A DNA stretch of 64,000 bases from positions 37,652,926 through 37,716,925 of the forward strand of contig CM065680.1 in assembly GCA_017654935.2 (NCBI GenBank), in the 5' to 3' direction. Origin of the DNA: Phymorhynchus buccinoides. Taxonomy: Eukaryota; Mollusca; Gastropoda; Neogastropoda; Raphitomidae. Shown piece after piece: positions 58,501 to 64,000 of the stretch. The translations under genes were made by a program, and so were the position numbers. The notes under the pieces were generated by a model. It made no database searches and was not told the origin of the DNA. It worked only from the letters and a program-made list of their open reading frames with translations. The first letter of the stretch is position 1. Every line of letters begins with the position of its first letter.

Positions 58501-61307
58501 TGCGGGCCGTTCTGCAAATGTGCGGGACTCGGCCCGCTCCCCGCGCCAATTATCGCGGGAAGGAACAACATTTTGGGGGATTTTACCAATCCCACGCTCT
58601 AGATTAAGCTCTGGTACTAGTACACTAGAACTACTGCCACAAGAAACTGTTGTACCCAAAGCGATTGATAAGGTTAAGCAGCAGAACGTGGTGATCATGA
58701 TGTGGAATACTACTACTAGTACTAATACTAAAACTACTACCACCACAAGTACTAGTACACTAGAACTACTGCCACAAGAAACTGTTGTACCCAAAGCGAT
58801 TGATAAGGTTAAGCAGCAGAACGTGGTGATCATGATGTGGAATACTACTACTAGTACTAATACTAAAACTACTACCACCACAAGTACTAGTACACTAGAA
58901 CTACTGCCACAAGAAACTGTTGTACCCAAAGCGATTGATAAGGTTAAGCAGCAGAACGTGGTGATCATGATGTGCAATACTACTACTAGTACCGTAAAAT
59001 GCGGACTATAAGCCGCTACTTTTTTCCTCAACTTTGGCCCATGCGGCTTATAGACTGATGCGGCTTATCTGTGGACTTTTTTCCATTCTAATTTATCAGT
59101 ATGATTACATCTGTTTCTGGCCACAGGTGTTACTCCCTGACATTGAGTCCTTGTGGACTCAAGGTGCCAAGGCGTTGGATCAGCTGACTCTCCATGAATT
59201 TTCTGTATTGTCCCTCCTTACGTCCATTTCGCCATAGGACTGCTACCCTGAAACACTCCTGTGGCAAACCATTTCAACTCCGACCACCACAACTTGTCAT
59301 TCATCAGGGTAGCAGTCCTATGGCGAAATGGACGTAAGGAGGGACAATACAGAAAATTCATGGAGAGTCAGCTGATCCAACGCCTTGGCACCTTGAGTCC
59401 ACAAGGACTCAATGTCAGGGAGTAACACCTCATCCAAACCTTCATCTCCCACCTCCCCCGCCCCCCCCCCCCCCCCCACACCTCTACTCCTTCAACCTCC
59501 CTTCCCACCCTACCCTGCCCCTTTCTTTTTGCCCCCAACTTGAGAACTCTATTCACCCCCACCCCCCTTTTTTCCCATCCCACTACTCCCCAAACTTCCC
59601 CACTGTTAACTGTAATCACTTTTCCATCCCAGTGCTGCCCACTTCTTCAACCACTGCCCTTTCAAGTCTTGAACTATGCTCACTGACTTCAAATATAAAA
59701 AAGCCTTCCAGTCAACTTTTTCCTGCATTCCCAGTCGAAGTGTTTATGACACGAAACGTCGGTTGCCCCCCCTCTCAGGTACTTTTCCCTTCACCTTGTT
59801 TTTTTGCCACTTCAAGTATTAATACTAAAACTACTACCAGCACAAATAATACAACAGGAAAATCTCATACCCAAAGCGCGCAATGAGAAGGTTAAGCAGC
59901 AGAACGTTGGTGATCATGATGTGGATGCCCATCAGAAAGGGCACGATGTAACTGCCATATTCTGTCGGACATTGCGGAGTGTCGAACCCAGAGTGCATGG
60001 ACCGGTTCTCTGAGCACGATTCCTTTTCTGCAAATTGAGGAAAAAAGATGGGGCAACGTCATTTAGTTCATTTGTTAAAGATAAAAGGCAGTTCAGTTGT
60101 TAGACATAGGGGGAAGAGAAAATGAAAAGACCTACAACAAATCATTTCTGAATGAAGGAGAACGCCTATTCGGAAAACCCAACATTATGACTGCATTTTG
60201 ACTTTATGGCAGTGCGTGTGTGTGTGTGTGCGCACACATATGTGTGTGCGGGTGTATGTGGGAGAGAGAGAGAGAGAGTGTGTGAGAGAGAGAGTGAGAG
60301 AGAGAGAGAGATGACATGTGTCTGAACATGCATTTGTGTGTGTGTGCATGTGTTCATTTGTGTGCATGCAATTGTATACTTTGCATGATGGAGATCGTGC
60401 ATGTGCGTGTGTTCCTCACTAACCTCTCTCTACTTCCCTCTCTGCCTGCCTCCCCTCCCCCCCACCCCCTTCTCCCTTCCTCTCTCCTACACACCTCTGT
60501 TCTCGATCTCTGACAGACTGAGTTCCCCAAAGACCTGCCAGTAGGCTTTGCGGGGCAGGTGGAAGAGCCGAGGCCAGGTGTACGTTTGTGTGCATGCAAT
60601 TGTATACTTTGCATGAGTGAGACTGTGCATGTGCGTGTGTTCCTCACTAACCTCTACTTCCCTCTCTGCCAACCCCCCCCCCCCCCACTCCCTTCCTCTC
60701 TCTTACATACCTTTTTTCGATCTCTGACAGACTGAGTTCCCCAAAGACCTGCCAGTAGGCTTTGCGGGGCAGGTGGAAGTGCCGAGGCCATGTGTACGTT
60801 TGTGTGCATGCAATTGTATACTTTGCATGAGTGAGTGTGTTCCTCACTAACCTCTACTTCCCTCTCTGCCAACCACCCCACCCCCCACTCCCTTCCTCTC
60901 TCTTACATACCTCTGTTTTCGATCTCTGACAGACTGAGTTCCCCAAAGACCTGCCAGTAGGCTTTGCGGGGCAGGTGGAAGAGCCGAGGCCAGGTGTACG
61001 TTTGTGTGCATGCAATTGTATACTTTGCATGAGTGAGAGTGTGCATGTGCGTGTGTTCCTCACTAACCTCTACTTCCCTCTCTGCCAACCCCCCCATCCC
61101 CCACTCCCTTCCTCTCTCTTACATACCTCTGTTTTCGATCTCTGACAGGCTGAGTTCCCCAAAGACCTGCCAGTAGGCTTTGCGGGGCAGGTGGAAGAGC
61201 CGAGGCCAGGTGGGCTCACTGTAGGGGTACAGCATGGACTCCGACATGACTGCGTAGGCCAGCACGAAGATCAGCAGGATGATCATGAAGAAAACCGTGT
61301 CCTTCAT
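43233..61307 (-). CDS. TRPM-family cation channel, C-terminal 535 codons in 8 exons (5' part outside window)
   Basis: Minus-strand join of 61307-61127, 60027-59871, 56288-55954, 54259-54101, 53168-53016, 51905-51812, 50642-50472 and 43590-43233: 1,608 nt including the stop, with all donors, acceptors and phases agreeing. Seen: S5 (residues 1-25), pore helix WQVFGELSLSEIE (about 46-58), a turret with a CSxN...CP cysteine pair as in TRPM2, S6 ending NVLLLNLLIA, the conserved TF..VQ after S6, and a TRP-segment RPAYPPPF motif. These fit the TRPM family, which forms tetrameric cation channels. The basic, CC-containing membrane-proximal stretch leads into a beta-rich region (about 225-325) and a long coiled coil (about 360-520). 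No NUDT9-type or alpha-kinase domain is seen. Residue numbers count from the first exon in the window. Confidence 0.85.
43591..44423. other. TRPM intron G-H, part beside exon H
   Basis: AT-rich. An inverted pair around CGACGACACCAATCCG at 43.67 kb and CGCCGTTGGTGGTGTC at 43.78 kb suggests a small TIR element of about 150 bp. Nothing else. Confidence 0.4.
44424..50346. repeat. 51-bp minisatellite, about 116 units
   Basis: Unit of 51 bp around GAGAAGTGGATAGACGTTAA and GAAAGACACATACACACA. Variation is limited to a few sites (CACGTT/CAAGTT, TGTATC/TGCATC, CACGAG/CATGAG, GACGTT/GATGTT). One unit near 45245 lacks 3 bp. Because 51 is a multiple of three, the minus strand has an unbroken 1,983-codon frame; I read this as a repeat in the TRPM G-H intron, not as a gene. 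Confidence 0.9.
50472..50642 (-). CDS. TRPM exon G (coiled coil, part 1)
   Basis: The acceptor CCTTCAAG precedes 50642; the donor GTATGT begins at 50471. Phase 2 both ends. It codes for 57 residues with heptad-like Leu/Met spacing (LQNQTAALRTEVSQMTEELE and onward). It sits 110 bp beyond the large minisatellite that fills the next intron. Confidence 0.75.
50770..51180 (-). repeat. Dispersed repeat, inverted partner of 16390-16740
   Basis: Shares TTTTACTTCAGGTTTAGACA, CAACAAACCACTACAAAAG and GTGCACACA blocks in reverse complement with intron 3 of the Shisa-like gene, over about 350 bp. No coding; type unknown. Confidence 0.6.
51295..51430 (+). mobile_element. SINE fragment, related to the 36.1 kb type
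   Basis: Holds GTGAAATTCAGGCTGCTCTC and GGAGAGCACGTCAC followed by TAGCGCCTACCCATTT, a block typical of the other end of the same invertebrate SINE class. The part to about 51.61 kb (AGCAGGATTTCTCCC, TTTTACGTGCATAAAGCG) seems to belong to a related element. Confidence 0.4.
51812..51905 (-). CDS. TRPM exon F (acidic linker)
   Basis: The acceptor CATTGCAG precedes 51905; the donor GTGAGT begins at 51811. Phase 1 in, phase 2 out. It codes for about 31 residues rich in Glu, Gln and Asp, linking the beta-rich domain to the coiled coil. Supported by splice sites and phase with both neighbours rather than by homology. Confidence 0.65.
51934..52113. mobile_element. TA-flanked MITE, copy 1
   Basis: TACAGTGGAACCTCCCTTAT at one end, ATAAGGGAGATTCCACTGTA at the other; 180 bp. 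TA duplication and CAGTG ends suggest a Tc1/mariner-type origin. Confidence 0.7.
52114..53015. other. TRPM intron E-F, AT-rich part
   Basis: No gene or element recognised. Confidence 0.5.
53016..53168 (-). CDS. TRPM exon E (end of the beta-rich domain)
   Basis: The acceptor ATCCAG precedes 53168; the donor GTATGT begins at 53015. Phase 1 both ends. It codes for ETYEVARKAAKTVPRKQAF and YLESNKSYNIAVEDV, close to the FN3 strand E/F signature (L..x..Y.I.V). An FN3-like domain split by one phase-1 intron is plausible but unproven. Confidence 0.7.
53169..54100. other. TRPM intron D-E
   Basis: ATTCTTTAACCCTCAATAAAG near 53.28 kb and a GGGGGAAGGGG stretch repeated at 53.53 and 53.63 kb. A small AAGCCACAAGTTTTGGCACT repeat at 53.80-53.89 kb (3 copies). 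No gene. Confidence 0.5.
54101..54259 (-). CDS. TRPM exon D (start of the beta-rich domain)
   Basis: The acceptor TGTTTTAG precedes 54259; the donor GTTTGA begins at 54100. Phase 1 both ends. It codes for WWSTDKQSVRIEWT and VYHVDVADSD, which resemble strands B, C and C' of a fibronectin type III fold (buried Trp, then YxVxV). It is joined in phase to exon E. Confidence 0.7.
54260..55079. other. TRPM intron C-D
   Basis: No recognisable element; a 119-codon plus-strand frame at 54291-54650 shows no domain and overlaps an intron, so it is not called. Confidence 0.5.
55080..55953. repeat. Minisatellite of about 56 bp beginning at the exon C donor
   Basis: Units of the type CACACACTCATAAAACCACC with ATACAAAATACCCCACACAC, about 14 copies, degrading toward both ends. 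The minus-strand start coincides with the donor GTATGG of TRPM exon C, and many units hold GTATGGTG. Confidence 0.8.
55954..56288 (-). CDS. TRPM exon C (TRP segment and basic linker)
   Basis: The acceptor CACACAG precedes 56288; the donor GTATGG begins at 55953. Phase 2 in, phase 1 out. It opens with QTFSQVQGEAEKYQ, matching the post-S6 TRPM pattern, then the TEYYNRPAYPPPF TRP segment and an amphipathic helix. A palmitoylation-like CLCACC cluster with RRPRRR and a Gly/Asn/Gln-rich linker follow. A minisatellite begins right at the donor. Confidence 0.8.
56395..57260. repeat. Short-unit repeat upstream of TRPM exon C
   Basis: Irregular 24-32 bp units of GGAAAATCAATAGGTC and AAAATGTCCTGAAACA, about 30 copies. 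A diverged relative in the other orientation is at 23260-23400. Confidence 0.75.
57631..57810. mobile_element. TA-flanked MITE, copy 2
   Basis: Same family, opposite orientation of the interior, also 180 bp with TACAGTGGAACC and GGTTCCACTGTA ends. Confidence 0.7.
57831..57943 (-). repeat. Outlying copy of the TRPM S6 exon end
   Basis: TACCCAAAGTAAGCAATGAG and AATGTTGGTGATCATGTGGA, followed by the same ACTACTTCTAGTACTAATAC tract, match the 58.6 kb array. Separated from it by the 670-bp TIR element. Confidence 0.75.
57944..58613. mobile_element. TIR element (hAT-like ends) inside the S6 repeat array
   Basis: CAGAGCTTAATCTAG at the left and CTAGATTAAGCTCTG at the right are inverted. GTACTA flanks both sides (57938-57943, 58614-58619). 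CAGAG ends recall hAT elements, though hAT duplications are 8 bp. No transposase. Confidence 0.55.
58614..58998 (-). repeat. Tandem copies of the TRPM S6 exon end, 135-bp period
   Basis: Copies begin at 58621, 58756 and 58891 (plus-strand order). Each holds the reverse complement of the exon B end (CACATCATGATCACCA through CGCTTTGGGTA) with a one-base deletion, then a TAG/TAC-rich tract like that after the real donor. The minus-strand frame stays open across the array. Confidence 0.8.
59126..59429. repeat. Perfect 126-bp inverted repeat with 52-bp spacer
   Basis: 59126-59251 is the exact reverse complement of 59304-59429. It starts GGTGTTACTCCCTGACATTG. In the intron between TRPM exons B and C. 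It interrupts sequence related to the GGACTATAAGGC MITE (58990-59085). Confidence 0.85.
59871..60027 (-). CDS. TRPM exon B (turret and S6)
   Basis: The acceptor TTTGCAG precedes 60027; the donor GTATGAG begins at 59870. Phase 1 in, phase 2 out. It codes for the post-filter turret with two cysteines, the S6 helix and NLLIARFG. Family members normally have Met where this one has Arg after NLLIA. Its 3' end is copied downstream in the intron at 58.6-59.0 kb and 57.8-57.9 kb. Confidence 0.85.
60205..60315. repeat. GT and GA microsatellites near TRPM exon B
   Basis: GTGTGTGT with CA interruptions followed by GAGAGA tracts, 180 bp upstream of exon B on the minus strand. Confidence 0.85.
60400..61126 (-). 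repeat. Tandem copies of the TRPM pore-helix exon end
   Basis: Three copies of the last 86 nt of exon A (cores 60911-60996, 60711-60795, 60495-60580), each with the GTATGT-type donor region, separated by C-rich sequence and ACACACGCACATGCACAC-type tract. Spacing about 200-216 bp. All copies still read PRLFHLPRKAYWQVFGELSL with few changes. They lack the S5 half and an obvious acceptor. Confidence 0.85.
61127..61307 (-). CDS. TRPM exon A (S5 and pore helix)
   Basis: The acceptor CGAACCAG precedes 61307; the donor GTATGT lies at 61126-61121. Phase 0 in, phase 1 out. It codes for the S5 helix (VFFMIILLIFVLAYAV), a linker, and the pore helix with FGELSLSEIE at the filter, comparable to FGQIPLDEID in TRPM4/5 relatives. 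The last 86 nt and donor recur three times in the next intron. Confidence 0.85.
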
Positions 61308-62309
61308 CTGGTTCGACAAAACAAGGCCATGCCACAATGTCAATCAATCAATCACTCAATCATTTATTGTCCCAATCTCATTTAAAACAAGGAAATTTGT
61401 CTTGCAATAGATCAATACAAAAAACAAAAAGACAATGAAATGCAATAAATGCGAACACCCTAATGTGTCTGTACACGTGAGCACCCCCACCCCCACCACA
61501 GCAACAGGCCCATCACAATATAACTTGCCCATCACCGTGCCTCTGTCAGATTATTATTAGTCACAGAGGTGAAATAGAATGATAGATTTCCATTAATCAG
61601 TGGAAAATGAAAAAGTGACTTTGACAGGTCAAATGGACCCGGAAGCTAAAAGGGGAGCAACCGGCTTCCGGGTAAGCGGAGTTGCGGTCCTTTGCTACTT
61701 TCGTTTTTACGTTGCTGGGGCATTGGTTTCCAAACTGGAGATGTTTATGCTACTGTTTTGAGTGTTGGTCGGTATGGCTAGAATAGATTGTTGTTTACAA
61801 TAATTGTTCATGTTTTATCTTTTAGTGTGGCTGTGTTCGATAATGAGAGATGGGGCATCGGGGGTGGAGGGTGAGGGATAGGAATGTTTCTTCATATATG
61901 TTTTTAATATATATTCTTTAGTAAAAATTGTAAAGCGTTTAGAGCGTTGATGAATAAGCAAAATAGAAATGTTCATAATAAATAAATAACTAATAAGAAA
62001 GACAGGGAGAGACAGGTGGACAAAGACAAAGAGAGCAATAGAGAGATATTAAAATGGATAAAAATGAAATACAAATACCTTTCAACCAACCATTTTGTTA
62101 CGAGTCACATTGCAGATACTACAAGTACAAGCTTGCATAAAATACAGCCACAAATGAACATAGCCAACTGTCATATACTGTACATAGAAAACAAAAAACA
62201 ACCATCAACAATAAGAACAACATCAAATGAAAACCAACACAAAACCAACAACAAAAAACAAAAACCATTACCATTTTTTGACAATTTACCAAGCACCTTC
62301 TCTCCTTCC
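61308..62309. other. TRPM intron upstream of exon A
   Basis: A short inverted pair ACCCGGAAGC / GCTTCCGGGT at 61629-61672 and a TGTAAAGCGTTTAGAGC stretch at 61.93 kb like the end of the LINE B family. No further TRPM exon found. Confidence 0.5.
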
Positions 62310-63374
62310 TTCCACTTCATCAGCAAACATTACTATTCCATAAGTTATATCTACATGCTAAGTGCTGATCTAAATCTACGAGTGCACACATTGGATGTTT
62401 TCAACATTTTCTTCATACAGTTCTTCCACTTCATCAGCAAACATTACTATTCCATAAGTTATATCTACATGCTAAGTGCTGATCTAAATCTACGAGTGCA
62501 CACATTGGATGTTTTCAACATTTTCTTCATACAGTGTCTTCCACTTCATCAGCAAACATTACTATTCCATAAGTTATATCTACATGCTAAGTGCTGATCT
62601 AAATCTACGAGTGCACACATTGGATGTTTTCAACATTTTCTTCATACAGTGTCTTCCACTTCATCAGCGAGTGCACACATTGGATGTTTTCAACATTTTC
62701 TTCATACAACATTACTATTCCATAAGTTATATCTACATGCTAAGTGCTGATCTAAATCTACGAGTGCACACATTGGATGTTTTCAACATTTTCTTCATAC
62801 AGTGTCTTCCACTTCATCAGCAAACATTACTATTCCATAAGTTATATCTACATGCTAAGTGCTGATCTAAATCTACGAGTGCACACATTGGATGTTTTCA
62901 ACATTTTCTTCATACAGTGTCTTCCACTTCATCAGCAAACATTACTATTCCATAAGTTATATCTACATGCTAAGTGCTGATCTAAATCTACGAGTGCACA
63001 CATTGGATGTTTTCAACATTTTCTTCATACAGTGTCTTCCACTTCATCAGCAAACATTACTATTCCATAAGTTATATCTACATGCTAAGTGCTGATCTAA
63101 ATCTACGAGTGCACACATTGGATGTTTTCAACATTTTCTTCATACAGTGTCTTCCACTTCATCAGCAAACATTACTATTCCATAAGTTATATCTACATGC
63201 TAAGTGCCGATCTAAATCTACGAGTGCACACATTGGATGTTTTCAACATTTTCTTCATACAGTGTCTTCCACTTCATCAGCAAACATTACTATTCCATAA
63301 GTTATATCTACATGCTAAGTGCTGATCTAAATCTACGAGTGCACACATTGGATGTTTTCAACATTTTCTTCATA
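62310..63374. repeat. 115-bp tandem array, about 9 units
   Basis: Units begin CTTCCACTTCATCAGCAAAC and end ATTTTCTTCATACAGTGT. One unit near 62655-62710 is rearranged (part repeated, part lost). Open frames in it only reflect the repeat. In the TRPM region upstream of exon A. Confidence 0.85.
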
Positions 63375-63814
63375 GTGTCTTGTGGTCATTTGTTTATTTA
63401 TAATGTGCAATATTTGTGCGTGTGGGAGCAGGATGTTAAAAGAAAAAAAGAAGCTGCAAGGAAATCTTATTCTGCATCCCTGAATGCATATCATTTTGAC
63501 TTAAAGACCCACCACATCCATGAGTGGAAATCACGGTTTTCACGTGTTTCCCTCTCTCGCTTGTAAGAAATCTTATTTTGACCAGGTGTGACTCCCATAC
63601 AAATTCCCCCATATTCAAAACAGACAGAGACTTTGAAGAGCAGCCTCGTTTGCCTATGGGGGAATTTGAATATGGTTCACACCTGGCCAGAAAAAAACCA
63701 AGGGACTTAATCTTGCTGGGACAGTGTGTCTCTAAAAGAGTCCTCGAATTGAGTCCCAGCAGTAGATTTTCAAGTGACCTCTTGCATTCAAGACCGTCAA
63801 AACCGTCCAAGTGC
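63375..63814. other. TRPM upstream intron or flank
   Basis: An imperfect inverted pair around GTGTGACTCCCATACAAATT (63586) and TTTGAATATGGTTCACACC (63664) suggests a small fold-back element. No exon seen. Confidence 0.4.
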
Positions 63815-63880
63815 ATCGGCTGATGGGATGATCCCTGGAGTCTTTAAGCCAGGGTACGACAACAAACAAACAAAACCAGC
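63815..63880 (-). repeat. End fragment of the 42.2 kb repeat family
   Basis: GGATGATCCCTGGAGTC, AAGCCAGGGTACGACAAC and a (CAAA)n end match 42290-42350. The sequence before it (63560-63815) does not match the other copies. Confidence 0.5.
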
Positions 63881-63917
63881 CAGCCAGAAGTTTCCCCGAA
63901 GCCTTCAAGTCGGCCAA

Positions 63918-64000
63918 AACCAGGGGCGAGTTTCACAAGGGCTAACGTTTAACCGCGCTCGCTCAAATCGGCAAAAACGGTCTAAGAAACACCCTTCGTT
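63918..64000 (-). repeat. Dispersed repeat, partner of 38050-38150, cut by the window edge
   Basis: GAGTTTCACAAGGGCTAACG through GGTCTAAGAAACACCC is the reverse complement of the 38.1 kb copy. Confidence 0.55.

Noticed and set aside
58459..59031. 190-codon minus-strand ORF with three hydrophobic repeats
   Set aside because: Shifted copies of the TRPM S6 exon end plus a TAG/TAC tract and parts of a TIR element; no start, splice sites or family match.
62016..63566. Several plus-strand ORFs of 67-193 codons
   Set aside because: They are the 115-bp tandem array read in rotating frames.

Overview
This is animal nuclear DNA: two multi-exon genes with large introns, dense microsatellites and minisatellites, and many degraded transposons. 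The repeat types (LINEs ending in a TATATAGCGCTTTAC-type tail, GAA-tailed SINEs, a DIRS element, many TIR elements) and the divergent genes suggest a marine lophotrochozoan, probably a gastropod mollusc. That placement is an inference. I see no bacterial gene, rRNA, tRNA or CRISPR.

Plus-strand gene (about 3.7-26.3 kb). Six exons join in consistent phase into a 325-codon ORF (3711-3789, 14183-14443, 15523-15673, 16907-17064, 23649-23957, 26256-26275). It encodes a type I membrane protein: signal peptide, Arg/Gly/Ser/Tyr-rich stretch, six-cysteine ectodomain with two CC pairs, one TM helix, and a Pro/Tyr/Gly-rich tail. This is the layout of Shisa-like (STMC6-type) adaptors.

Minus-strand gene (about 61.3 down to 43.2 kb, 5' part beyond the right edge). 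Eight exons in consistent phase encode the last 535 residues of a TRPM-family cation channel: S5, pore helix, S6, TRP segment, then a C-terminal region that looks like a fibronectin-III-type fold followed by a long coiled coil. I see neither a NUDT9-type nor a kinase domain.

Mobile elements. 0.5-2.6 kb: a LINE interrupted by a second LINE. 4.15-9.05 kb: a broken DIRS-like retroelement inside intron 1 of the Shisa-like gene, with inverted end repeats, gag, RT and RNase H but no recombinase. Elsewhere: a piggyBac-derived remnant, four TTAA MITEs, three families of TA-flanked MITE, other TIR elements, a modular GAA-tailed SINE family, a probable 1.7-kb solo LTR, and several long perfect inverted repeats.

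Most interesting pattern. At three exons in the two genes (Shisa-like exon 3; the TRPM pore-helix and S6 exons) the 3' end of the exon, its splice donor and the adjoining microsatellite have been duplicated several times in the downstream intron. At 22.5 kb a TIR-flanked element carries four 90-bp units, each shaped like a 35-nt exon with its own acceptor and donor. A 5.9-kb, 51-bp-period minisatellite with an unbroken 1,983-codon frame fills the last TRPM intron.
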